From: Bacteroidales bacterium UBA2861
GTDB taxonomy: Bacteria > Bacteroidota > Bacteroidia > Bacteroidales > UBA932
Direction of reading: 5' to 3'
Length of the DNA stretch: 14,376 nt
NCBI GenBank assembly: GCA_002350615.1
Contig: DEFD01000031.1
Location: 98,594-112,969, forward strand
The position numbers were made by a program, and so were the translations under genes. The notes under the pieces were generated by a model, which did no database searches, was not told the DNA's origin, and saw only the letters and a program-made list of their open reading frames with translations. How positions within the stretch are numbered: the stretch's first letter is position 1; each line of letters begins with the position of its first letter. This document shows positions 1-7,332 of this stretch, piece after piece.

Positions 1-1
1 T

Positions 2-1036
2 TGCGAAGTCGAGAACCCGGGCATTTTCGGGAAATCGGTGCAGGAAATAGTCTCCTTCTATGGAGGAAGTTTCATCATATCCCGTGTGATGCATAACGAC
101 AAAATATTCATCCCCACGGGAGAAACGATACTTGAGCAGGGAGACAAGGTCCTTCTGGTTACCTCCCAGCATCAGGTGGACAAGCTCAGGATGATTTTCG
201 GAAAAGAGATTCCGATGCATATAGACGACTGGAAAAAACTCGACACCCATCTTGTCACAAGGCGGCTCAGCATAACCAAATCCGACCTTACCGGAAAAAG
301 GATACATGATTTCCATTTCCGCGCACTTTACGGTGTAAATGTCACCAGGGTCCTTCGCGCCGGTATCGAGCTTGTCGCCAGTCCTTCACTGCAGCTTCAG
401 ATGGGGGACAGCATCCAGGTCGTGGGTAGCCCGGAAGGCATCGACGCGGTTGCAAAGATCGTTGGCAACAAGCCTGAAACCCTTTCCCATCCCAACCTGG
501 TCCCCATTTTCGCAGGAATCGCCTTTGGCGTTATCGTCGGTATGATTCCCTTCCATTTTCCCGGAATCCCTCAGCCCGTGAAACTCGGTCTTGCGGGAGG
601 ACCGCTGATCGTTGCAATCCTGCTCGGTCACTTCGGGCCGAAATGGCATATCACCACATATACCACTCTCAGCGCCAATATGATGCTTCGTGAGATAGGC
701 ATAGATCTTTTCCTCGCCGCAGTAGGTCTGGGAGCAGGGGAGAACTTCGTTTCGTCACTCACAGGAGGCGGTTACTGGTGGATCCTTTACGGTGCGCTAA
801 TCACCTTGATCCCCGTCACGGTGATCGGCCTCATCGCGAGATATGTCTGCAAATTCAACTTCTACCAGATCTGCGGACTTCTTACGGGTTCCACTACCAA
901 TCCTCCTGTCCTGGCATTTGCACAGGGCGCTTACGGCACCGATTATTCCGCTGTGAACTATGCGACGGTGTATCCTCTGTCCATGTTCCTGCGTGTCCTG
1001 GCCGCCCAGTTGCTCATACTCATCGCGCTTGCTTGA
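2..1036 (+). CDS. YidE/YbjL/AspT-type putative transporter, C-terminal part (5' end outside window)
   Basis: The frame is open from the first full codon at base 2, so the gene begins upstream of the window; the GTG at 38 is an internal valine. The visible 344 residues start in one RCK_C (TrkA-C-like) domain (about residues 1-70, ending in GDKVLLVTSQHQVDKL), followed by a second RCK_C domain (about 88-155, with LQMGDSIQVVGSPEGIDAV). A hydrophobic half follows from about residue 163, with several membrane helices and the family-like stretch GGPLIVAILLGHFGP. In the YidE/YbjL/AspT family two RCK_C domains sit between two membrane halves; the second half is what is seen here. Family members are inner-membrane exchangers or putative transporters, and AspT exchanges aspartate for alanine. 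The substrate cannot be inferred. The gene ends 84 bp before the MarR gene on the same strand, which has its own promoter. Confidence 0.88.
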   Translation, partial: CEVENPGIFGKSVQEIVSFYGGSFIISRVMHNDKIFIPTGETILEQGDKVLLVTSQHQVDKLRMIFGKEIPMHIDDWKKLDTHLVTRRLSITKSDLTGKRIHDFHFRALYGVNVTRVLRAGIELVASPSLQLQMGDSIQVVGSPEGIDAVAKIVGNKPETLSHPNLVPIFAGIAFGVIVGMIPFHFPGIPQPVKLGLAGGPLIVAILLGHFGPKWHITTYTTLSANMMLREIGIDLFLAAVGLGAGENFVSSLTGGGYWWILYGALITLIPVTVIGLIARYVCKFNFYQICGLLTGSTTNPPVLAFAQGAYGTDYSAVNYATVYPLSMFLRVLAAQLLILIALA

Positions 1037-1065
1037 CGCAGTTTTGATAAAACAGTAGATTTCTC

Positions 1066-1096
1066 TTGACAACAAGGGAAATTTATTTTACTTTTG
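1066..1096 (+). promoter_or_regulatory. Bacteroidota-type promoter of the MarR gene
   Basis: A TTG at 1066-1068 is followed by 20 bp and then TACTTTTG at 1089-1096, an exact match to the Bacteroidota -7 consensus TAnnTTTG with standard spacing. Transcription would start near 1102-1104, giving a leader of under 20 bases before the ATG at 1121. No Shine-Dalgarno sequence is visible, which is common in this phylum. Confidence 0.75.
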
Positions 1097-1107
1097 CGGT
1101 AAAGTAA
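1088..1107. promoter_or_regulatory. Candidate MarR operator (perfect inverted repeat over the -7 box)
   Basis: TTACTTT at 1088-1094 and AAAGTAA at 1101-1107 are perfect reverse complements with a 6-bp spacer, a 20-bp dyad typical in size for MarR dimers. It covers the entire -7 box and the predicted start region. A further half-site, CTTTAC at 1112-1117, pairs with GTAAAG at 1099-1104, so a second overlapping dyad exists just before the start codon. Binding here would block RNA polymerase. That the MarR protein encoded at 1121 is the ligand is inferred from position. Confidence 0.6.
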
Positions 1108-1120
1108 GACCCTTTACAGT

Positions 1121-1603
1121 ATGGTATTAAGCAAACAGCTGGGAGTGTTCCTGAATTTCGTTCACAACCGATTTAAACTCAATGTAAACGAAGCTTTCGA
1201 AAATGGAGGATTCAACATTACGGCAGAGCAGTTCCTTCTTCTCGATACTCTTTGGACGGAAGGTCCGATGAGTCAACAGGCCCTGGCCGATGTAATGATC
1301 AAAGACAAGAATTCCATCGTCAAGCTTGTCGATTCCCTGGAGTCGCGAGGCCTGGTAAAACGTGCCTCAAACCACAAGGACAGGCGTCAGAATATCATCA
1401 ACGTAACCCCCGCTGCAGACAAGATTCAGGATACCATAACAGAAATAGCCCTTTCTACCGTCGCCAAGATTACCGACGGCATTTCCGAGTCGGATATCAA
1501 CACTTTCATCGGCGTCCTGGATGCCATGGCGGCAAATATGGACAAGGGCGTGAACCTGAAGGAACACGCCCGTAAATTTCCAAGTTCAAAAAAGGGTATC
1601 TAG
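1121..1603 (+). CDS. MarR-family winged-helix transcriptional regulator
   Basis: This 160-residue protein has the usual MarR length and order: an N-terminal dimerisation helix, a winged helix-turn-helix at about residues 35-100 with recognition region SQQALADVMIKDKNSIVKLV, and a wing carrying the family's DRR signature at residues 87-89. It then has C-terminal helices that complete the dimer interface. Such proteins are dimeric cytoplasmic repressors or activators that often respond to phenolic or other small ligands. The ATG at 1121 follows directly on a strong promoter and palindromes, so autoregulation is likely. The upstream transporter (84 bp away, same strand) is a possible target, but the genes are not tightly coupled. 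The TAG stop overlaps the stop of the convergent YhcH-like gene. The effector is unknown. Confidence 0.92.
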   Translation: MVLSKQLGVFLNFVHNRFKLNVNEAFENGGFNITAEQFLLLDTLWTEGPMSQQALADVMIKDKNSIVKLVDSLESRGLVKRASNHKDRRQNIINVTPAADKIQDTITEIALSTVAKITDGISESDINTFIGVLDAMAANMDKGVNLKEHARKFPSSKKGI

Positions 1604-2025
1604 AGAGCCCTTACCTTGAAGATCGCCTTATGGATGGTCCCTTCTCCGATCAGGGGAGCGTGGGCTGTCTCAGGGGCGAATGTCACAACATCTCCGGCTT
1701 CCGCGCATATCGTGAAGTCCACGGGGTCTTCGTAGAAAAGGATATCCTTCTCGGTATTCATTTCTCCTGCAGGCTTGAGGCAGTCCTTGCGGGCCTTGAC
1801 TCCGAAAGTCTCCGGCTTCGACAGAGGAATCTGGATGTCAATATACTTGTCGTGAACCTCGAGTCGCGCTTCTGTTTTCGTCTTCATCTTGCTGTCAACG
1901 ATGTTCACCCAGAGATTGTCTCCGTCCAGGACATGCTTGCCGGGTTCAAGAGCATTGAGGTCGTGTGTCTTGATGAATTCTATGGCTTTCGCATAGAATG
2001 GATTGGTCATAAGTCTTGCTTCCAT
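1600..2025 (-). CDS. YhcH/YjgK/YiaL (DUF386) family protein, NanQ-like cupin
   Basis: The 141-residue product matches the YhcH/YjgK/YiaL family, cupin-fold proteins of about 150 residues that bind a metal. Visible family features are GDNLWVNIVDSK near residue 35, EARLEVHDKYIDIQIPL near residues 52-68 and the late APETAHAPLIGEG segment holding a histidine in the metal pocket region. E. coli YhcH (NanQ) accelerates anomer interconversion of N-acetylneuraminate, and relatives occur with other sugar catabolic genes; the substrate here is unknown. The gene lies 1 bp after the amidase-like gene and is probably the last of the leftward operon. Two starts are possible: the ATG at 2025, used here, and an in-frame ATG at 2010 preceded by GGAAG eight bases upstream. 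The stop TAG shares CTA with the MarR stop in a CTAG. Confidence 0.85.
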   Translation of the reverse strand: MEARLMTNPFYAKAIEFIKTHDLNALEPGKHVLDGDNLWVNIVDSKMKTKTEARLEVHDKYIDIQIPLSKPETFGVKARKDCLKPAGEMNTEKDILFYEDPVDFTICAEAGDVVTFAPETAHAPLIGEGTIHKAIFKVRAL

Positions 2026-2026
2026 A

Positions 2027-5000
2027 TCATTTGTCTGTTAAAAGATTCATTGTCTCTTCCATCAGTTCCCGGAGGGCATCCTGGTCCTGGATACATTCCA
2101 GGGGGAAACCGAAAGATGCGCTGCGGTATCCGTCGCCGTGATGGAGTACGCCCGCCGGCAGTTTGTTTGAATAGCGCAGAAGAACCTTGTCGGTGCTTGA
2201 CAGCGTTTTGAGCGCGTCGCAATTCTCCACGCAATAGAAATCCTGGTTCGGAACGGTGTGTATGCTGCACTTGACAGACATCCTGCCCATGGATTTTTTC
2301 TCGAAGAGGAGTCCGTCCGAGCCGCTTCGGGATGAAGTCCAGGCATATCCGAGAGTCTTTTCGGCAAATTCCTTCGCCATAGACTGGTATTCGGCAAATT
2401 CGCATCCGTCCGCAAGCATGGTGGTGTCGGCGAAAGGATAAACGCTGTCCCAGGCGTCTGTGGCTATCCTGGAGCCGGAAACGAGAAGGGCCCTGCCTTC
2501 TCCGGCTGCTTTGCCGAGAGCCTCCCTTACTGAAGAAGGAAAGACCTGGAACGGGGCGGGGGACAGACCGCTTCCACGGAGGGTGCTGACCTGTTTTCCG
2601 CAGATGAGATCCACGGCATCCACGGCCTCTGAACCGTCGAATGCGGAAGCACTGCTCGAACAGAAGGACCAGCCTGCAGCAAGGAGGGCTTTACCGTGCA
2701 CGGAAGGGTAGTCGAAGTTGTTTCCGGCGATGACGCTTCCCGCCATTTCTGTATCGGATGCTCCGAATCCGGGGGCATAGTCGCTTATCCAGTCTTTACC
2801 GCGCCTGAGTTCGTAGTTGTCTCCGCACAAGCTTATGTCGTTGACATAGGACACGCCTCCGTCGAGCTGAGAATCGAAGCCCGCATAAGCAGGAGTATCA
2901 AACCATGCAGGAGAAGCCAATCTTGTGAAATTGTTGACTACCAGCACTTTGCCTTTCGGCGAATCGGCGATGCCGGCACTCAGGATTTCTGAAGGGAAAC
3001 TCCGTCCGCCTTCGTTGTAGGCTTCTACCTTCCAGGAATAGACCTTTCCTCGTTCCATGCTGAATTCCACGCTCCTGCCATCTATCCTGGTGCCGGAATC
3101 AAAAACTCCGTCACCTACACGCGTATATAATATGTATCCGTCCGCACCCGCGGTGGGTTCCTTTTCATCGATATTCTCATTCCAGCTCAGACGCAGCTTG
3201 CCGTCGGAAACGAACACGGCCTTGAAATCCCTTACCGGCAGGGGCTGTACGACGTAAGGCACTCCGTACCAAGACGAAAGGAATTTCAGGATTCCCTTAT
3301 AGACGGCGCGGCAGGCAGTGAACTTGAATGCTGGGTCATGCCCGTATTTCATGTCGGCAAAATTCTGATGGCTGAGGAGTTCCAGAATGATGCCGGGAAC
3401 ATCCGTGGTCCTGGATTCGCTGTAGGAACGGTCCCGTATGTCGCGCCTGCTCCATAACGGGTCGAAATCCGCCCTGATGTCGCTTACAACCTGGGTCTGC
3501 ACGCAGTCGGCGAGCAGCCTTCCGCCCATGCGGTCCCGGCCGTCACTGTATTTACGGCTTCCCTCCGCCATCAGGGTATAGATAGCTAGGGTCCCCACAA
3601 GACTGTCGTCAGGGCTGGTTCCGGCATCGGAATGGAAAGCCAGTGAAAGGTCGAAGGGAACGCCTCGGTTGTTCTTCATCTCCGTGACCCATGCGCCTCG
3701 TGAAGCGTAGTCGCGGGTATAATCCCCATCCCATTGGTTTATGACCGCATCGTAGCTGATTCCCGCCCATTGCATCCAATACATGGCTCCTTCCAGGTAG
3801 GATGGAAGTCCGGAACAGCAGTATTGCCTTACATCCAGGCTGTCAAGTCCGCGGGCAATCTTGCCGATACCGCCCCCGATTTTCACTGCGTCAGCACTTA
3901 CGACACTGTTTCTGGAATAGTTGAAGCCGGCCGGGGTGGAATTGTCGAGGCTTACGACTGCATCTTCATCCGGAGAGAATTCGAAACTTCCAAGATACAT
4001 CCATGTCCCGCCGCCCCTGGTCTGGTCCACAGCGAAACGGCTCACCCCTGCAAGGTGGCGGACCGTGTAAAGGGCATTCCGGCTGCTGTTTTCCTGGGAT
4101 TTATATGAGATGTACACGGCATATTTCCCCCTTTGGGCGACTCTTGCCTTCCAGACGGCAGTGGCACTCGGGCGGTTTGATGAGGTGCAGCCTGCTGTGC
4201 GGGCGGTCCCGGCCATGAAAGGGTTGTCGCCCTTTGAATATACTGCCTTCATGTCTGCAAAACCCTGCCCGGCGTTGCTCCATCGGCCTTTTTCTTCATA
4301 AGTGCCGGCAGTGCGGAGGGGAAGGTCCCCGAAATCGAAGCTGAGGGTATCCCGGAGGAAACAGGCATCGTTGTCGCAGATCACCTCATAAGGAGAAATG
4401 TCCCTTTCCCTGGGAGTAAGCACGTATGCTCCTGCATTTTCAAGCATCGGGATGAGGAAGGGGATGACATAGCTCTGGGTATAGATGTCTTCGATGGTCC
4501 TGTGGATTGGCGCTCGTTGCCACATCCATCTGTCTTCCTTTTCATTGTAATACCTGCCATGACTCTGCCAGAGGGCGATATTCCGGCCGCTAAGCCCACG
4601 CCTCCACTGCGTTTTCCCCAGCTCGGTGATGAGACTGTGCCGTTCGCTTTTGTTCGGAGCGAATTTATAGGTGCCGGGCCTTCCGTTGTTGCCAGGCTTT
4701 GGCAGGATGAGATCGTCAAAGGGAATGTTCCTGCAGTAGATGGACCCTGGCCGGACCTGTCTGTATTCCCTGGGATAAAGCTCGTCGATCTTGTCCAGGA
4801 ACCACTTCCGGTCGCTTTCCCTCCATGCCCAGTCCGACAGTCCCCGTGTGAAATAGAGGTCATACCTGCCGTTTCGCTTGAGCACCTTCTGCAACGCCAC
4901 TTCGCCCTTGTTCCCGAAATGCTCCATTGTCAGCACTGTAAGGCTGTCGCACATGGGTTTTAAAGCGTCGAGGACATTGTTTTGGGCCTGGCACAGAAAC

Positions 5001-5044
5001 CCTGCAAAACAAAGAAAGACAGACAGCAATGAGCGCTTGGTCAT
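2027..5044 (-). CDS. Large secreted N-acetylmuramoyl-L-alanine amidase-like protein with Golvesin/Xly-CBD-like and Fn3-like domains
   Basis: This 1005-residue protein has an N-terminal signal peptide (KR at 3-4, hydrophobic 5-18, likely cleavage after A20). The order appears to be an N-terminal region (25-150), first half of an amidase_3-like Zn hydrolase (about 150-215; WQSHGRYYN with H162, IEDIYTQ with E185, then AGAYVLTPRERD), an inserted Golvesin/Xly-CBD-like beta domain (about 240-395), second half of the hydrolase (about 400-595; AFHSDAG with H471, IILELLSHQNF with E555), an Fn3-like domain (605-690) and an unassigned C-terminal domain (about 698-1005). H162, E185, H471 and E555 match the expected order of zinc ligands and catalytic glutamate in amidase_3, so cleavage of peptidoglycan amide bonds in the periplasm or outside the cell is plausible. 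Relatives are often labelled 'xanthan lyase' or 'golvesin C-terminal-like', a label not supported as a reaction. The ATG at 5044 lies 4 bp after the VanZ-like stop, with AGGAGG 10 bases upstream. Confidence 0.82.
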   Translation of the reverse strand: MTKRSLLSVFLCFAGFLCQAQNNVLDALKPMCDSLTVLTMEHFGNKGEVALQKVLKRNGRYDLYFTRGLSDWAWRESDRKWFLDKIDELYPREYRQVRPGSIYCRNIPFDDLILPKPGNNGRPGTYKFAPNKSERHSLITELGKTQWRRGLSGRNIALWQSHGRYYNEKEDRWMWQRAPIHRTIEDIYTQSYVIPFLIPMLENAGAYVLTPRERDISPYEVICDNDACFLRDTLSFDFGDLPLRTAGTYEEKGRWSNAGQGFADMKAVYSKGDNPFMAGTARTAGCTSSNRPSATAVWKARVAQRGKYAVYISYKSQENSSRNALYTVRHLAGVSRFAVDQTRGGGTWMYLGSFEFSPDEDAVVSLDNSTPAGFNYSRNSVVSADAVKIGGGIGKIARGLDSLDVRQYCCSGLPSYLEGAMYWMQWAGISYDAVINQWDGDYTRDYASRGAWVTEMKNNRGVPFDLSLAFHSDAGTSPDDSLVGTLAIYTLMAEGSRKYSDGRDRMGGRLLADCVQTQVVSDIRADFDPLWSRRDIRDRSYSESRTTDVPGIILELLSHQNFADMKYGHDPAFKFTACRAVYKGILKFLSSWYGVPYVVQPLPVRDFKAVFVSDGKLRLSWNENIDEKEPTAGADGYILYTRVGDGVFDSGTRIDGRSVEFSMERGKVYSWKVEAYNEGGRSFPSEILSAGIADSPKGKVLVVNNFTRLASPAWFDTPAYAGFDSQLDGGVSYVNDISLCGDNYELRRGKDWISDYAPGFGASDTEMAGSVIAGNNFDYPSVHGKALLAAGWSFCSSSASAFDGSEAVDAVDLICGKQVSTLRGSGLSPAPFQVFPSSVREALGKAAGEGRALLVSGSRIATDAWDSVYPFADTTMLADGCEFAEYQSMAKEFAEKTLGYAWTSSRSGSDGLLFEKKSMGRMSVKCSIHTVPNQDFYCVENCDALKTLSSTDKVLLRYSNKLPAGVLHHGDGYRSASFGFPLECIQDQDALRELMEETMNLLTDK

Positions 5045-5048
5045 GGCG

Positions 5049-5456
5049 TCAGTTCCTCCTGGAGCTTATATGAGTTATGTCTATTATGAAAACGAAGAGG
5101 CTCGCAAGACCCAGGGCGAGCATGTCGGCCCAAAAATCATGCAAATCCATGCTTCTGGTCGGCAGAATGTTCTGAATCCATTCGGTGAGAGCGGCGAGGC
5201 AGGCTCCGGCAAGCATATTGCCTAAGAAGAACTTCACCGGCCCCCAGGCATTGCGTCCCTTGTGGTCCCAGGCCATATAGGAAAGGACAGGGAAGGGAAG
5301 GAACATGAAAAAATGCACCAGTTTGTCAGTGGGTATGCCGAATATCTCCCTCTGGATGTCGGGAATCTTTTCGCCGCTGATGAAGCACAGCAGCGCTATG
5401 GCTCCCAGGTACATCAGGAACAATACTCTGGACAGTATGGATTTAGGTGTCGTCAC
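5049..5456 (-). CDS. VanZ-like family small membrane protein
   Basis: The 135-residue protein has four predicted membrane segments (about 10-27, 46-64, 72-90 and 108-127). Conserved VanZ-like features are DKLVHFFMF at 44-52, which ends the first loop, and TEWIQNILPTRSMDLHDFWAD at about 91-111, whose acidic residues (E92, D104, D107) are typical of the family. VanZ of Enterococcus gives low-level teicoplanin resistance by an unsettled mechanism; bacteroidal relatives are mostly uncharacterised inner-membrane proteins. The start is GTG at 5456, overlapping the stop of the ABC transporter in a GTGA (4 bp), which suggests coupled translation. The amidase-like gene follows after 4 bp. Placement between an exporter and a secreted amidase fits a cell-envelope role, but the function is not known. 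Confidence 0.85.
   Translation of the reverse strand: MTTPKSILSRVLFLMYLGAIALLCFISGEKIPDIQREIFGIPTDKLVHFFMFLPFPVLSYMAWDHKGRNAWGPVKFFLGNMLAGACLAALTEWIQNILPTRSMDLHDFWADMLALGLASLFVFIIDITHISSRRN
5053..5060 (-). promoter_or_regulatory. Shine-Dalgarno site of the amidase-like gene
   Basis: On the minus strand AGGAGGAA lies with its AGGAGG 10 bases upstream of the ATG at 5044. It falls inside the last codons (Arg-Arg-Asn) of the VanZ-like gene, so ribosomes ending VanZ-like synthesis cover the site. It supports the chosen start and translational coupling of the two genes. Confidence 0.65.
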
Positions 5457-7288
5457 AGGGCCTGCATGTCGTGAAGTTTACGGTAATAACCATTCTTGGC
5501 GATGAGCTCGTCATGCTTGCCGCGTTCGACGATGCGTCCGCCGTCGATGACGATTATCTCGTCAGCATCCTTGATGGTGGAGAGCCTGTGTGCGATGGCG
5601 ATGGTGGTTCTGTTGGACATGAGCCTGTCAAGTGCATCCTGGACGGCCCTTTCGCTCTCGGTATCGAGGGAGGCGGTGGCTTCGTCGAGAATCAGGATAG
5701 GGGGATTCTTCAGCACTGCCCTTGCAATGCTTACCCTCTGCCTCTGTCCGCCGCTGAGCTTTACGCCCCTGTCGCCGACGTTGGTGTCGAACTTCTCCTC
5801 TTTCTCGTCGATGAATTCTTCGGCGTTGGCCACTCTTGCGGCCGCCCTGACGTCATCGATCGTGGCATGTTCCACGCCAAATGCTATGTTGTTGAAAATG
5901 GTGTCGTTGAAGAGGATAGGGTCCTGGTTCACGTTACCCATGAGGGAGCGCAGGGAATGCAGGGAGAGATCCCTGATGTCGTGCCCGTCTATGGTTATGC
6001 GTCCGGAAGTGACATCATAGAACCTCGGGATGAGGTCCACCATCGTCGATTTTCCGCCGCCGGAAGCTCCCACTATGGCCACAGTCTGTCCTTTTTTTAT
6101 TTCAAAGTCGATGTCGTGCAGTATCTCCCTTCCTTCATCATAGGAGAAATCCACGTGCTCGAACCTGATGCAGTCTTTGAACTCCTTAATTTCCAGGGCG
6201 TTCTCCTTTTCGGTGATGCTGTTCTCAGCATCCAGGATCTTATCGATACGCTCCATGCTCGCGAGGCCCTTGGGGATATTGTATGCGGCCTTGGAGAGGT
6301 CCTTGATTGGCTGGATGACGCTGTAAAGGATGACCATGAAGAAGATGAAGGTCGGAGCGTCTATGAAGGATTTGCCCATGATGATGAGGCTGCCACCGAA
6401 GCAAAGCACTATGCAAATCATCGCCGTGCCGAGGAATTCGCTCACGGGATGAGCCAGGGCCTGCCTTGTGGATACCCGGCTGTTTTTCCGCTTCATCGCT
6501 CCCGTAACCCTGTCGAACCTTGCGGACATCTTTCCTTCCGCCAGGAAGGCCTTGATGATCCTGAGCCCGCCCAGAGTCTCCTCGACCTGGCTCATGGTAT
6601 CGCTCCAAAGGCTCTGGGCCTCGGTGGAACGTTTCTTAAGATTGCGTCCGATGACTCCCATCAGCCACATCATGAGGGGTGCGAACACCAGTACGAACAA
6701 AGTGAGCTGCCAGGAAATGAATAGCAGCGTGCCTACGTAGAAAATGATGAGGATGGGATTCTTGATGAGCATGTCGATGCTCCCGCTGATGGAATTCTCA
6801 ACCTCGCCGACATCGCCGCTCATCCTGGCGATAATGTCGCCCTTGCGCTCCTGGGAGAAGAACCCGAGAGGCAGTGAAAGGATCTTGTTGTAAAGCTGCA
6901 TGCGCAGGTCTTTGGCAAGACCGGTGCGCATAGGCACCATGACCGCCGCCGATCCGAAATAGCATGAGGTTTTGAGCGCGGTCATCAGCACCATGAAGCC
7001 GGAAAGTACCAGCAGCGTGACGATTGCGCCGTGCATGTCCATGAAATTCGATACCCACCAGTAGGCGTTGTTTATCGCTTTCTCCTTGAATTCCACCCCT
7101 GCCGTATCCCATGGAATGAATTCATACACGGTGTCGTTCAGGTTGAACAGTATCTGGAGAAGGGGAATGACCAGGGTGAACGAGAATATATTGAATACTG
7201 CGCTCAACACATTCATCAGCACGGAGCCGCCTGCGTATTTGAGGTACGGACGGGCATATCGCCGCAGCATATTCAGGAATTGTTTCAT
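5453..7288 (-). CDS. MsbA-like ABC exporter (fused permease and ATPase)
   Basis: This 611-residue half-transporter has an N-terminal membrane domain of six helices (about 20-345) and a C-terminal nucleotide-binding domain. Visible NBD motifs are Walker A GASGGGKST (407-415), Q-loop glutamine Q455 in NQDPILF, signature LSGGQ (511-515), Walker B ILILDE (531-536) with its catalytic glutamate, and the switch histidine H567 in AHRLST. All key residues are intact. It should homodimerise in the inner membrane and export a hydrophobic or lipid-like substrate; MsbA, which flips lipid A-core, is the best-known relative, but multidrug exporters share this architecture. The loop between the first two helices (about 48-88) is long. 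The gene lies 44 bp after the YycJ-like gene, with a possible -7 box in that gap, and overlaps the VanZ-like gene by 4 bp. Confidence 0.93.
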   Translation of the reverse strand: MKQFLNMLRRYARPYLKYAGGSVLMNVLSAVFNIFSFTLVIPLLQILFNLNDTVYEFIPWDTAGVEFKEKAINNAYWWVSNFMDMHGAIVTLLVLSGFMVLMTALKTSCYFGSAAVMVPMRTGLAKDLRMQLYNKILSLPLGFFSQERKGDIIARMSGDVGEVENSISGSIDMLIKNPILIIFYVGTLLFISWQLTLFVLVFAPLMMWLMGVIGRNLKKRSTEAQSLWSDTMSQVEETLGGLRIIKAFLAEGKMSARFDRVTGAMKRKNSRVSTRQALAHPVSEFLGTAMICIVLCFGGSLIIMGKSFIDAPTFIFFMVILYSVIQPIKDLSKAAYNIPKGLASMERIDKILDAENSITEKENALEIKEFKDCIRFEHVDFSYDEGREILHDIDFEIKKGQTVAIVGASGGGKSTMVDLIPRFYDVTSGRITIDGHDIRDLSLHSLRSLMGNVNQDPILFNDTIFNNIAFGVEHATIDDVRAAARVANAEEFIDEKEEKFDTNVGDRGVKLSGGQRQRVSIARAVLKNPPILILDEATASLDTESERAVQDALDRLMSNRTTIAIAHRLSTIKDADEIIVIDGGRIVERGKHDELIAKNGYYRKLHDMQAL

Positions 7289-7295
7289 AATTCCA

Positions 7296-7303
7296 CAAAT
7301 ATA
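7296..7303 (-). promoter_or_regulatory. Possible -7 promoter element just before the ABC exporter gene
   Basis: TATATTTG on the minus strand exactly fits TAnnTTTG. The nearest TTG upstream (7321-7323) is only 17 bp away, shorter than the usual 19-21, so the -33 part is weak. The box ends 7 bases before the ATG at 7288, so a transcript from here would be almost leaderless. Confidence 0.4.
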
Positions 7304-7332
7304 ATAAAAATCCGCGACTCCAAGCGGTCTGG

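Noticed and set aside
1041..1053. Inverted repeat GTTTT-GAT-AAAAC after the transporter gene as a terminator
   Set aside because: The stem is only 5 bp and mostly A-T, the loop is 3 bases and no run of T follows, so it would not terminate transcription.
1600..2010. Shorter YhcH-like start at 2010 instead of 2025
   Set aside because: It is plausible because GGAAG lies 8 bases upstream, but the 2025 ATG gives the tighter junction with the amidase-like gene; the choice could not be settled and the longer form was kept.
2027..5044. Calling the large secreted protein a xanthan lyase
   Set aside because: That label comes from similarity to a binding domain. The catalytic-looking residues fit an amidase_3 zinc hydrolase, not a polysaccharide lyase.
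5447..6724. Long open frame (425 codons) on the plus strand
   Set aside because: It is antisense to the ABC exporter, whose motifs are all intact. The translation has no recognisable domain and low-complexity composition expected from a reversed coding strand.
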